DNA of 64,000 bases from Hymenobacter sp. YIM 151500-1. Its GTDB lineage: Bacteria; Bacteroidota; Bacteroidia; Cytophagales; Hymenobacteraceae. The stretch is taken from NCBI RefSeq assembly GCF_025979885.1, contig NZ_CP110139.1:930001-994000 (forward strand), in the 5' to 3' direction. Below the pieces are notes generated by a model. The model made no database searches and was not told the origin of the DNA. It saw only the letters and a program-made list of their open reading frames with translations. Within the stretch, counting starts at the first letter, position 1. Each line of letters opens with the position of its first letter. Both the position numbers and the translations under genes were made by a program. Shown one piece after another: positions 10,211 through 20,664 of this stretch.

Positions 10211-10357
10211 GTAGCGCGGGCTGTAGCCCGCCGCTCCGTGATACTAATGCGTGTGAAGATAAAAGAACACCGTACCAACTGCTGTAGACGCGCCGGAAGC
10301 TCCAGGCAGGCCACAAGTGAAAGGCTGTAGGGAGCTACGGGCTGAAGCCCGCGCTAC
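10211..10357. repeat. GTAGCGCGGGCTtcAGCCCGC inverted repeat, copy 1
   Basis: GTAGCGCGGGCTGTAGCCC at 10211 is mirrored by GGGCTGAAGCCCGCGCTAC ending at 10357. Each end is itself a palindrome. A second copy is at 17472-17552. This copy lies between the divergent lactonase and ispG genes and ends about 20 nt before the ispG -7 element. Confidence 0.8.
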
Positions 10358-10379
10358 TGGTACCGTAGCCGTTAGCTTG

Positions 10380-10387
10380 TACCTTTG
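10380..10387 (+). promoter_or_regulatory. Probable -7 element of the ispG promoter
   Basis: TACCTTTG matches TAnnTTTG. CTGG at 10357-10360, 19 nt upstream, is only a partial match to the -33 TTG. The start codon is 43 nt downstream. Confidence 0.45.
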
Positions 10388-10430
10388 CCCGTCAGCGCAA
10401 CTTTCGCCTCCCGCCGCTGGTTTTTTTGCC

Positions 10431-12539
10431 ATGAACAACACGTATTGCCCCAGCCTCACCGAGTACAAGCGCCGTCTCAGCCGCGAAGTTCAGATTGGCG
10501 ACGTGCCCCTGGGCGGGCTGCACCCGATTCGGGTGCAGAGCATGACCACCGTGGACACTATGGATACGCTGGGCTCGGTGGAGCAGACCTTGCGCATGGT
10601 AGCGGCCGGGTGCGAGTACGTGCGCATTACGGCCCCCAGCGTGAAGGAGGCCCAGAACCTGCTCGAAATCAAGAAGGAGCTGCGCCGCCGCGGCTGCCAC
10701 GTGCCGCTCATTGCCGACATCCACTTCACGCCCAACGCCGCCGAGCTGGCCGCCCGCATCGTGGAGAAAGTGCGCGTGAACCCCGGCAACTACGCCGACA
10801 AAAAGAAATTCGACCTCATCGAGTATACCGATGCCAGCTACGCCGCCGAGGTGGAGCGCATCCGGGAGCGTTTCCGGCCGCTGGTGCAGATCTGCAAGCA
10901 GTACGGCACGGCCATGCGCATCGGCACCAACCACGGCTCCCTCTCCGACCGGATTCTGAGCCGCTACGGCGACACCCCGCTGGGCATGGTGGAGTCGGCG
11001 CTGGAGTTTCTGCGCCTCTGTGAGGAAGAAAACTACTACAACGTGGTGCTGAGCATGAAGGCCTCCAACACCCAGGTGATGGTGCAAGCCTACCGCCTGC
11101 TGGTGCAGAAGCTCGACGAGGAAGGCCTGCAACCTTACCCCCTGCACCTGGGCGTAACCGAAGCCGGCGAAGCCGAGGACGGCCGCATCAAGAGCGCCGT
11201 GGGCATCGGCACCCTGCTCGAAGACGGCTTGGGCGACACCGTGCGCGTCAGCCTCACCGAAGCCCCCGAAGCCGAAGCCCCCGTGGCCCGCGCCCTCATC
11301 GACCGGTACACCACCCGCGCCCAGGAGGCTAAGCCTATTCGGCCGTTGACCTCACCCCCTAGCCCCCTCTCCAAAAGAGAGGGGGAACTAGCTGCTAGTT
11401 CTCTAGAGCTAGTATTCTCATCTACAGCTAGAGCTAGTTCCCCCTCTCTTTTGGAGAGGGGGCTAGGGGGTGAGGTCCCCATCAACCCCTTCCAGTACCA
11501 CCGCCGCGCCACGCGCGAGGTGCTGAACCTGGGCGGGCAGAACGTGCCGCGGGTTATGGCCGACCTCTCGCGCCTGCCGGGGCTGGAGTACGCCGACCTG
11601 CGCGCCGCCGGCCACCTGTATTCGGCGTTTCTGGACAAGTTTCAGATGAATGACCTGGGGGCCGACTACGTGTATGCGGGTCAGCGCCCGATTCCGTTCA
11701 TGCTGCCCAACGGCCTGAAAGAAGTAGTGGACTACAGCGCCTGGCTCGACGCCGGCCAGCGTCCCGACCACTACCCGGTGCTTACCCACGCCGAATACGC
11801 GGTGGCCGCCGCCCGGCATCCGGAGCTGAACTTTGTGTGGCACGAGCTGGCCACGCTCACGCCCCCGGCCCTGGAGCAGCTGCGCCACGATGCTACGGCC
11901 GTCGTCATGCTGCGCACCACCAACGCCCACGCCATGCCCGAGCTGCGGCGGGCGTTTTTCGAGCTGCTGCTCCACGGCGTGCCCAACCCGGTCATCATCA
12001 ACCGCCAGTACCCCGAAGGCCTCACGCCCGAGCAAACCCAGCTCTACGCCGCCACCGACGTGGGCGGCCTGCTCCTCGACGGCCTCGGCGACGGGGTGCT
12101 GCTGAGCACCGAGCGGCTGGCCGACCGCCCCAAAGCCGAGTGGCTGCCCATCATCGACCAGCTCAACCAGCTCAGCTTCGGCATCTTGCAGGCGGCCCGC
12201 ACCCGCATGTCCAAAACCGAGTACATCAGCTGCCCGAGCTGCGGCCGCACCCTGTTCGACTTGCAGGAAACCACCGCCATGATCCGCAAGCGCACCGACC
12301 ACCTCAAGGGCGTGAAAATCGGCATCATGGGCTGCATCGTGAACGGCCCCGGCGAAATGGCCGACGCCGACTATGGCTACGTGGGCGTGGGCAAAGGCAA
12401 AATTGCCCTCTACCGCGGCCAGGAAGTCATCAAGAAATCGGTACCCGAAGAACACGCCGTGGACGAACTCATCGAGCTGATGCGCGAAGACGGCCGCTGG
12501 ATTGAGCCCGTGCGGCTGGAGGAGCCGGTAGCGGGGTAA
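10431..12539 (+). CDS. ispG: 4-hydroxy-3-methylbut-2-enyl diphosphate synthase (IspG/GcpE), long form
   Basis: Penultimate step of the MEP isoprenoid pathway: reduction of methylerythritol cyclodiphosphate to HMBPP using a [4Fe-4S] cluster. 702 residues: TIM barrel (~1-300), the extra A* domain of the Bacteroidota/Chlamydia/plant form (~350-560), and the cluster domain with CPSCGRTLFDL (~600) and GCIVNGPGE (~633). Start MNNTYCPSLTEYKRRLS is the family start. Residues ~306-349 (PLTSPPSPLSKREGE ... LLERGLGGEV) are encoded by a palindromic repeat inserted in frame between the barrel and the A* domain. The pathway essentials on both sides are intact, so the enzyme is probably active. Confidence 0.96.
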   Translation: MNNTYCPSLTEYKRRLSREVQIGDVPLGGLHPIRVQSMTTVDTMDTLGSVEQTLRMVAAGCEYVRITAPSVKEAQNLLEIKKELRRRGCHVPLIADIHFTPNAAELAARIVEKVRVNPGNYADKKKFDLIEYTDASYAAEVERIRERFRPLVQICKQYGTAMRIGTNHGSLSDRILSRYGDTPLGMVESALEFLRLCEEENYYNVVLSMKASNTQVMVQAYRLLVQKLDEEGLQPYPLHLGVTEAGEAEDGRIKSAVGIGTLLEDGLGDTVRVSLTEAPEAEAPVARALIDRYTTRAQEAKPIRPLTSPPSPLSKREGELAASSLELVFSSTARASSPSLLERGLGGEVPINPFQYHRRATREVLNLGGQNVPRVMADLSRLPGLEYADLRAAGHLYSAFLDKFQMNDLGADYVYAGQRPIPFMLPNGLKEVVDYSAWLDAGQRPDHYPVLTHAEYAVAAARHPELNFVWHELATLTPPALEQLRHDATAVVMLRTTNAHAMPELRRAFFELLLHGVPNPVIINRQYPEGLTPEQTQLYAATDVGGLLLDGLGDGVLLSTERLADRPKAEWLPIIDQLNQLSFGILQAARTRMSKTEYISCPSCGRTLFDLQETTAMIRKRTDHLKGVKIGIMGCIVNGPGEMADADYGYVGVGKGKIALYRGQEVIKKSVPEEHAVDELIELMREDGRWIEPVRLEEPVAG
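11348..11476. repeat. GACCTCACCCCCTAGCCCCC palindromic element inside ispG
   Basis: 129 bp (43 codons exactly). GACCTCACCCCCTAGCCCCC at 11348 is mirrored by the arm ending GGGTGAGGTC at 11476, with a central variable part rich in CTAG. The reading frame stays open through both arms. Related copies are at 31131-31294, 48499-48659 and 60767-60983. Confidence 0.92.
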
Positions 12540-12632
12540 AGAAAGCCGCCTCTGCTGCTGATATACTTGTTCCCGCCCGGCGTCCGGCGCGTCAGGCAGG
12601 AATTATTCTGATTACACGTACCTTCAACCACT

Positions 12633-12851
12633 ATGGAAATCATCTTTGAAGTACCCGCCGAACGGGCTGCGTTTATGCTGGAAATGCTGCGGAGCATGTC
12701 CTTCGTGCGCAACCCGCGCCCGCGCCCCGATGCCGCTCTGGATACCAGTGAGTATCTAGCGGCCTCGCCGGCCAATGCCGAGCGGCTGCGCCAAGCGTAC
12801 GAGCAGTTTGACCAGGGCCAGCGAATTGACTTCACGCCGCCCGCCGAATGA
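12633..12851 (+). CDS. Probable antitoxin of a YoeB-type module
   Basis: 72 residues (MEIIFEVPAERAAFMLEMLR), overlapping the toxin start by 4 nt (ATGA). It begins with a short beta strand plus helix that could be a ribbon-type dimerisation element, and ends in an acidic/polar tail suited to wrapping the toxin. It does not show the YefM/Phd motif that normally partners YoeB. It resembles small bacteroidetal antitoxins of the DUF2683 kind, a judgement from memory. Probably autoregulates the pair. Confidence 0.7.
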   Translation: MEIIFEVPAERAAFMLEMLRSMSFVRNPRPRPDAALDTSEYLAASPANAERLRQAYEQFDQGQRIDFTPPAE

Positions 12852-13114
12852 CCTATGCCCTCGCCTTTGTGCCGGTAGCGTGGGAAGATTATTTGTATTG
12901 GCAGCAAACAGATAAAGCAGTGCTCAAGCGCCTGCACGCGCTGCTGAAGGAGCTGCAGCGTACACCATTTGAGGGAACCGGCAAACCAGAACTGCTGAAG
13001 CACGAACGAGCCGGCACCTGGTCGCGCCGCATAACCGACGAGCACCGGCTGGTATACCGGGTGGAAGGGGAGGTAGTTTGGCTATTGCAATGCCGGTACC
13101 ATTACGGCAAGTAG
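12848..13114 (+). CDS. yoeB: YoeB/Txe-family mRNA interferase toxin
   Basis: 88 residues, the usual YoeB length. Diagnostic sequence: WEDYLYWQQTDKAVLKRL (~13-30), TPFEGTGKPELLKH (~39-52), WSRRITDEHRLVYRV (~57-71) and QCRYHYGK at the end. These include the catalytic Glu, the Arg residues of WSRRI and the C-terminal His of HY. The family cleaves mRNA in the ribosomal A site when released from the antitoxin. Translationally coupled to the upstream antitoxin. Confidence 0.92.
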   Translation: MTYALAFVPVAWEDYLYWQQTDKAVLKRLHALLKELQRTPFEGTGKPELLKHERAGTWSRRITDEHRLVYRVEGEVVWLLQCRYHYGK

Positions 13115-13122
13115 TATACTAA

Positions 13123-13371
13123 CTACCTTATATTGGAGCTAGATAGATTGCAGCTTGCCACTGCATTAACAAAACGCATTTTTTCAGCTTCTGAGCCAAT
13201 ATCGGAACGGGTGTTGCCGCCGAAAAGCTTACCGACCTCCGTTTCGGATAAAGCAATGACGGCGTTGTTAACCCCGCAGGAGAGCTGCCGGGGGTAGCGT
13301 TTGTATTCCATACCTAAAACCAAACATAAGCCGGCCAAAAGTACGGTTCTCAAAGTATAAGGCCCTTTCAT
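13123..13371 (-). CDS. Small hypothetical protein, possibly secreted
   Basis: 82 residues from MKGPYTLRTVLLAGLCLVLG, which reads like a signal peptide, followed by a soluble stretch with two Cys. An internal Met at 13311 is an alternative start and lies 25 nt downstream of TACTTTTG (minus strand 13343-13336), a -7-like sequence. Convergent with yoeB. No family recognised; it could be a chance ORF. Confidence 0.35.
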   Translation of the reverse strand: MKGPYTLRTVLLAGLCLVLGMEYKRYPRQLSCGVNNAVIALSETEVGKLFGGNTRSDIGSEAEKMRFVNAVASCNLSSSNIR

Positions 13372-13385
13372 CCGTCTTCCCACCC

Positions 13386-14048
13386 ATGAAACTACGCGTC
13401 ATTGTAACCGGGGCCACCGGCATGGTAGGGGAGGGAGTACTGCATGAATGCCTGAACCACCCCGAGGTAGAGCAGGTGCTGTCGGTCAGCCGCAAGCCCA
13501 GCGGCGTGCGTCACCCGAAGCTGCGGGAGCTGCTGCACGCCGACTTTCACGACCTCACCGCAATTCAGGACCAGCTGGCCGGCTACAACGCCTGCTTTTT
13601 CTGCCTGGGCGTGTCGGCGGTGGGGCTACGGGAGCCGGAGTACCGCCACCTCACGTATGACCTGACCCTGCACTTCGCCCGGACGCTGCTGCCCCGTAAC
13701 CCCGGCCTCACGTTCTGCTACGTGTCGGGCGCGGGCACCGACGGCACCGGGCGGAGCCGGCAGATGTGGGCCCGCGTGAAAGGCCAAACGGAGAATGACC
13801 TGTTGCACCTGGGCTTCGCGCGGGCTTATATGTTCCGGCCCGGCTATCTGCACCCCACGCCGGGCCTGCAATACGTGTTGCCGTACTACAAGTACTTGTC
13901 GTGGCTGTATCCGGTGGTGCGGCGGGTGCTGCCGCAGTACGTCTCCACGCTGCGGGAGCTGGGGCTGGCTATGGTGGAGGCTGCGCGGCGCGGCTACACC
14001 AAGCCGGTCTTGGAGGTGCCCGACATCGTGGCGCTGGCCAGGACCTGA
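13386..14048 (+). CDS. NAD(P)-binding epimerase/dehydratase-like protein
   Basis: 220 residues. The Rossmann motif GATGMVGEG (~9-17) is followed by SVSRKPSG, CFFCLGVSAVGLREPEY and VSGAGTDGTGRSRQMWARVKG, where the Ser/Lys arrangement resembles atypical short-chain dehydrogenases of the YbjT/HTATIP2 group. No membrane segment. Substrate unknown. Starts near a divergent small ORF and is followed after 100 nt by the HAD gene. Confidence 0.82.
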   Translation: MKLRVIVTGATGMVGEGVLHECLNHPEVEQVLSVSRKPSGVRHPKLRELLHADFHDLTAIQDQLAGYNACFFCLGVSAVGLREPEYRHLTYDLTLHFARTLLPRNPGLTFCYVSGAGTDGTGRSRQMWARVKGQTENDLLHLGFARAYMFRPGYLHPTPGLQYVLPYYKYLSWLYPVVRRVLPQYVSTLRELGLAMVEAARRGYTKPVLEVPDIVALART

Positions 14049-14148
14049 GGCGCACAGCGACCAGCAATATCAGCGGTGGAGGGCGCCTGCGCAACGGACG
14101 AGCCAAGCCGGTTCCGTACCTTTCAGGGAATTCCTACCTGAGCTTTCC

Positions 14149-14841
14149 ATGATTCGCACCGTTATTTTCGATATGGACGGCGTGCTGGTAGACACCGAGC
14201 CGCTGCACCACGATGCTTATTTTCGCCATTTTGCCGAGCTGGCTATTGTCCTGACCCAGGAGGAATATGCCACGTTTCTGGGGCTGTCTACCCGCAACGT
14301 CTACCAGCGGCTTCAGCAGCAGTTTGGACTGGAGCAGGGCATAGACGAGCTGATGAGCCGCAAGCGGGAGCTGTTCTTTACGGCCTTCGACGAAGCTCGC
14401 GGGCTGGAGCTGCTGCCCGGCGCCTGGGCGCTGGTCGAGGGCCTGTACCGGGCCGGCGTGCCGCTGCAGCTGGCTTCGTCGGCTTCCATGGAAACCATCA
14501 GCCGGGTGTTTACCCGCTTCGGGCTGCACGCCTACTTCGATAACCTGGTTAGCGGGGAGAGTTTCCCGCAGTCGAAACCGCACCCGGCCATCTTCCTGCA
14601 CGCCGCCGGGCTGGCTGGTGTGCCGCCCGCCGAGTGTTTGGTCATTGAAGACTCCGTGAACGGCGTAGCGGCCGCTAAGGCAGCGGGCATGTATTGCATC
14701 GGCTACCGCAGTGCCCATTCCGAAGGTCAGGACCTGCACCACGCCGACTGGATAGTATCGGACCTGGGCCAGCTGAGCGCGGCCCGTATTCTGGCGCTGC
14801 CCACGGCAGTCCTGGAGGGCAGCGGTACGCAGGCACGCTAG
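14149..14841 (+). CDS. HAD-superfamily phosphatase, beta-phosphoglucomutase-like
   Basis: 230 residues. HAD motif I is FDMDGVLVDTEP (~6-17), giving the Asp nucleophile and the Asp+2 acid. Motif II Ser is in LASSASM (~110), motif III Lys in SKPHPAIF (~144) and motif IV acids in VIEDSVNGVAAAKAAGM. A four-helix cap between motifs I and II places it in subfamily IA. It probably hydrolyses or isomerises a phosphosugar. Its stop is directly followed by the glycosyltransferase frame. Confidence 0.88.
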   Translation: MIRTVIFDMDGVLVDTEPLHHDAYFRHFAELAIVLTQEEYATFLGLSTRNVYQRLQQQFGLEQGIDELMSRKRELFFTAFDEARGLELLPGAWALVEGLYRAGVPLQLASSASMETISRVFTRFGLHAYFDNLVSGESFPQSKPHPAIFLHAAGLAGVPPAECLVIEDSVNGVAAAKAAGMYCIGYRSAHSEGQDLHHADWIVSDLGQLSAARILALPTAVLEGSGTQAR

Positions 14842-14916
14842 GTGCAACGCCGCCCCGTGCCGGGTGGGTGGGGCCGGCAAGTACGGCGCCAGAGCGCCCG
14901 GTTTGGCCTCTGGCAC

Positions 14917-14946
14917 TTGGTAGCTGAAACAATTCATGGATATTTG
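14917..14946 (+). promoter_or_regulatory. Possible promoter of the glycosyltransferase gene
   Basis: TTG at 14917-14919, 19 nt, then GATATTTG at 14939-14946, one base off the TAnnTTTG consensus. It would give a leader of about 27 nt before the TTG start chosen for the gene. Confidence 0.35.
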
Positions 14947-14982
14947 CCGGGATTTCTGGCCCTTCTATCTGCGTATAGTCAC

Positions 14983-15723
14983 TTGAGTCGACCAACAGAC
15001 TTAGCTTCGCCGCTGGCCCTCGTGCTGCCCTGCTACAACCCGCCGGCCAACTGGGCGGCCAACATTATAGCCAGCCTGGCGCGGTTTGAAGCTCTTTTGC
15101 CCGCAGAAGCCCAGCCGGTCCACCTGTACCTCATCAACGACGGCAGTGCCGGCGTGCCGCCCGCCGCCGTGGAGCTGCTGCGCGCCAGCCTGCCGTGCTT
15201 CACCTACCTCAGCTACCCCGAAAACCGGGGTAAGGGCTACGCCCTGCGCACGGGCATTGCCCAGGTAACGGAGCCTCTGTGCTTGTTTACGGATATCGAC
15301 TTTCCCTACGAGGAAACCAGCATGGCCACGGTGTTTGAGGCCCTGCGTGCCGGCCACTGCGACGTCGCCGTGGGGGCCCGCGACGAAGCCTACTACGCCC
15401 AGGTGCCGGCCAGCCGGGTGTTTATTTCCCGGCTGCTGCGCCGCAGCACCCGCCTGCTGCTGGGGCTGGCCGTGTCGGATACTCAGTGCGGACTGAAAGG
15501 CTTTAACCAGCAGGGCAAAGAGGTGTTTCTGCGCGGCTCCATCGACCGGTACCTGTTCGACCTGGAGTTTATTTTCCTGGCTTCTCGCCCCACCTCTCGC
15601 CTGCGCGTGAAGCCCGTGCCGGTGCGCCTCAAGCCGGGCATCGTTTTCTCCCGCATGAGCCCCAAAATTCTGCTCAACGAAAGCGGCAGCTTCCTGAAAA
15701 TCCTGCTAGCCCGCTACGTGTAA
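14983..15723 (+). CDS. Family 2 glycosyltransferase
   Basis: 246 residues from a TTG start. The frame is open back to a GTG at 14842, but that stretch is low in host-like coding character and contains a promoter candidate. GT-A fold: LALVLPCYNPPANW (~7-20), LINDGSAG, YPENRGKGYALRTGI, then the DxD-like FTDIDFPYE (~100) that binds the nucleotide-sugar metal, and SDTQCGLKGFNQ (~164). It resembles dolichyl-phosphate glucose/mannose-type transferases but lacks a C-terminal membrane anchor. Acceptor unknown. Confidence 0.85.
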   Translation: MSRPTDLASPLALVLPCYNPPANWAANIIASLARFEALLPAEAQPVHLYLINDGSAGVPPAAVELLRASLPCFTYLSYPENRGKGYALRTGIAQVTEPLCLFTDIDFPYEETSMATVFEALRAGHCDVAVGARDEAYYAQVPASRVFISRLLRRSTRLLLGLAVSDTQCGLKGFNQQGKEVFLRGSIDRYLFDLEFIFLASRPTSRLRVKPVPVRLKPGIVFSRMSPKILLNESGSFLKILLARYV

Positions 15724-15780
15724 GCCAGAAAGCGGCGCGGTGGTGAGTGAAAAAGAACAGTTCTGCTGATAGAAAAAGAA

Positions 15781-15888
15781 CGTCATGCTGAGCTTGCCGA
15801 AGCATCTCTACCGCTTCGTTGCTGCTCTAGTTGATTAGCCCGTGGTAGAGATGCTTCGACTTCGCCTCCGGCTCCGCTCAGCATGACC
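15781..15888. repeat. CGTCATGCTGAGC inverted repeat, copy B
   Basis: CGTCATGCTGAGCTTGCCGA at 15781; the right arm ends GCTCAGCATGACCG near 15889. The inner arms ATCTCTACC and GGTAGAGAT are also mirrored. Followed by a short array of imperfect CACCTGTCAC repeats (15899-15945). Confidence 0.8.
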
Positions 15889-15956
15889 GTCCACCCGTCA
15901 CCTGTCACTTGTCCCCTGTTACCGGTCACCTATTCACCTGTCACTCTCTACCCCAT

Positions 15957-16421
15957 TTACTTACACTTTTCCTTGCGGCGGGTGTCGATGATGTGGGCGA
16001 TGCGCCACCCGTCGGCCAGCTTCACCAGCTGAAACGAGTTGACGCCGCAGTGGCTAAAGGTGCTGCCCAGGTAAAACTCGTAGGGCGCCCAGACACTGGC
16101 CAAATTGGCGTCGATAAGCACCGGCCCGAAGCTGATGCGCTCATCCCAGACCTGCGGGTGCGGGGTACCCACGGCCTTTACAAAATCCGCTGGCTTTTCG
16201 GGGCGCAGCTGCGGCTGGCCGCTGCGGCTCCCGATGGTGTGAAACACGGCGCCGGGCGCCAAAGTGCGGCGCACGGCGGCGCTATCGGCGCGGCGCATCC
16301 CGTCGAAGAACGCGCGGATGGTGGCTTGCACGGCCTCGGTTTCCGTGGGAGCCGGGGTGGTTTGGGCCAGGGCAGGGGCTGCCGGGAGCAGCAGAGCAGG
16401 CAACAGGTAGCGGTAGGGCAT
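15957..16421 (-). CDS. Secreted NTF2-like protein
   Basis: 154 residues with signal peptide MPYRYLLPALLLPAAPALAQ. The remainder matches the NTF2/SnoaL-like cone fold: EAVQATIRAFFDGMRRADSAAV, then ALAPGAVFHTIG-type and SFQLVKLADGWRIAHIIDTR at the C-terminus. This sub-group (lumazine-binding-like) usually lacks a proven enzymatic activity. I chose ATG 16421 over one 63 nt upstream because it gives a proper signal peptide. Function unknown. Confidence 0.8.
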   Translation of the reverse strand: MPYRYLLPALLLPAAPALAQTTPAPTETEAVQATIRAFFDGMRRADSAAVRRTLAPGAVFHTIGSRSGQPQLRPEKPADFVKAVGTPHPQVWDERISFGPVLIDANLASVWAPYEFYLGSTFSHCGVNSFQLVKLADGWRIAHIIDTRRKEKCK

Positions 16422-16750
16422 AAGAAAGAGGCAGAGGAGAATCGGGCCAGAGAGACACCAGGCCAGCACAGAGGTTGCGGCCATCGGCGGCTGGCAACCC
16501 AGGGCCCCGGCCGCTGGTGTACATACCGCAGCTCAACCGAGGGCTGTTACTCACCAAAAAGCCGGTCAATCGGGTGGTAATGAAAGTAGGAGGACAGCAC
16601 TAGCTCTTTACCAGCAGGCGCCGGGAACCGTGCCACCGGGCTTGTCGGGGCCAGGCCGGCGGCCCTAAAATAGTTGGAGCAGAATAGACTTTTGTAAATC
16701 ATTCCGGGGCTCACGGTGTTATCATTGCAGACCAGAAAACGACCTTTCTC

Positions 16751-16924
16751 ATGCGCAAAGACCTGTTTAACCTCGGCCCGGCCCTGGGATACTTCTTCCG
16801 CAAGCCCGACCCCAATCGGCACACCAACTTCAACCTGCGCACCATGCACTTTATCAATAAGCTCAGCCTGGCCATGTTCCTGGTGGGGTTTATAGTGCTG
16901 CTGTACCGGTGGTTTCTGCGGTAA
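16751..16924 (+). CDS. Small single-pass membrane protein, DUF6728-like
   Basis: 57 residues: MRKDLFNLGPALGYFFRKP at the N-terminus, a conserved-looking polar stretch with NRHTNFNLRTMHFINK, then one membrane helix (LAMFLVGFIVLLYRW, ~40-54). This matches from memory a short family found in Cytophagales. A -7-like GACTTTTG lies ~60 nt upstream. A terminator follows directly. The 16422-16750 stretch before it shows no gene on either strand. Confidence 0.75.
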   Translation: MRKDLFNLGPALGYFFRKPDPNRHTNFNLRTMHFINKLSLAMFLVGFIVLLYRWFLR

Positions 16925-16933
16925 CCTCTGTTT

Positions 16934-16962
16934 AAAACGCCCCGGCCACCGGTCGGGGTTTT
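16934..16962 (+). terminator. Terminator after the small membrane protein gene
   Basis: CCCCGGCC / GGTCGGGG stem flanked by AAAAC and GTTTT, 10 nt after the stop codon and 10 nt before the next start. Confidence 0.75.
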
Positions 16963-16971
16963 GCTTTTCAG

Positions 16972-17328
16972 ATGAACATCGAAGACTACCGCGACTATTG
17001 CCTCGCCAAGCCCGGCGCCACCGAGGAAACCCCATTCGGGCCCGATACGCTGGTGTTTAAAGTAGGCGGCAAGCTGTTTGCCCTGCTCGACATCGAGCAG
17101 TTTGCCAGCGTCAACCTGAAGTGCGACCCGGAGCGGGCCCAGCAGCTGCGCGAGCAGTATGACTACGTGCTGCCCGGCTACCACATGAATAAAAAGCACT
17201 GGAACACAGTGCTTACCACGGCCCCCGCCGCCCAGCTCCGCCAGTGGACCGACCACTCCTACGACCTCGTGCGCGCCTCCCTGCCCCGCACCCTGCGCGA
17301 CAAGCTGGCCGCCGCCGAAGCAGAGTAG
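16972..17328 (+). CDS. MmcQ/YjbR-family protein
   Basis: 118 residues. The family signature is clear: MNIEDYRDYCLAKPGATEET at the N-terminus, LVFKVGGKLFALLDIEQF (~27-44), VNLKCDPERAQQLREQY (~47-63), and the C-terminal GYHMNKKHWNTV (~70-81). The fold is CyaY-like and some members bind DNA; no precise role is known. Follows a terminator, so it probably has its own promoter. Confidence 0.9.
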   Translation: MNIEDYRDYCLAKPGATEETPFGPDTLVFKVGGKLFALLDIEQFASVNLKCDPERAQQLREQYDYVLPGYHMNKKHWNTVLTTAPAAQLRQWTDHSYDLVRASLPRTLRDKLAAAEAE

Positions 17329-17424
17329 ATACCTAATATAGTAAGGCTATAAAGGAAATATGTGTCCAGGTGCCCGACGAACAGCGTGAGGGAGGCAACC
17401 TACTCCGGCAAAAACGGTTTCCTA

Positions 17425-17474
17425 TACAAGCCAAACGACCCGCCAGCTATAGCTGGCGGGCCGTTTGGCTTGTA
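17425..17474. repeat. 50-nt near-perfect palindrome
   Basis: TACAAGCCAAACG at 17425 pairs with CGTTTGGCTTGTA ending at 17474, and the centre CCCGCCAGCTATAGCTGGCGGG is fully symmetrical apart from one offset base on each side. Situated between convergent genes; no T run, so either a strong bidirectional terminator or a mobile palindrome. Its right end runs straight into the next repeat. Confidence 0.8.
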
Positions 17475-17548
17475 GCGTGGGCTTCAGCCCACTGCTCCGA
17501 TGTTGCCGGGAGCTGCTGAAAAAGTAGAGCAATGGGCTGAAGCCCGCG

Positions 17549-17552
<4 letters not shown>
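17472..17552. repeat. GTAGCG(T/C)GGGCTTCAGCCC inverted repeat, copy 2
   Basis: GTAGCGTGGGCTTCAGCCCA at 17472 is mirrored by TGGGCTGAAGCCCGCGCTAC ending at 17552. Same family as 10211-10357. The terminal CTA (17549-17551) is the stop codon TAG of leuS on the other strand. Confidence 0.82.
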
Positions 17553-20560
<3,008 letters not shown>

Positions 20561-20664
20561 GGGATACGTCTTCGTTGAGCCGGCGAAAATACGGGCAATT
20601 GCCGGGAATGGCTAATGCCGCGCCGAGAGGTGGGCCGGCTACCAGAGCAGCTGAGAGTGAGCGG

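Noticed and set aside
10317..10430. Upstream start for ispG
   Set aside because: The extension covers a repeat end and the promoter -7 element; the conserved protein starts at MNNTYCPSL.
11348..11476. CRISPR or attenuator structure in ispG
   Set aside because: A single inverted repeat with no spacer periodicity, inside a translated frame; it matches the mobile palindrome family instead.
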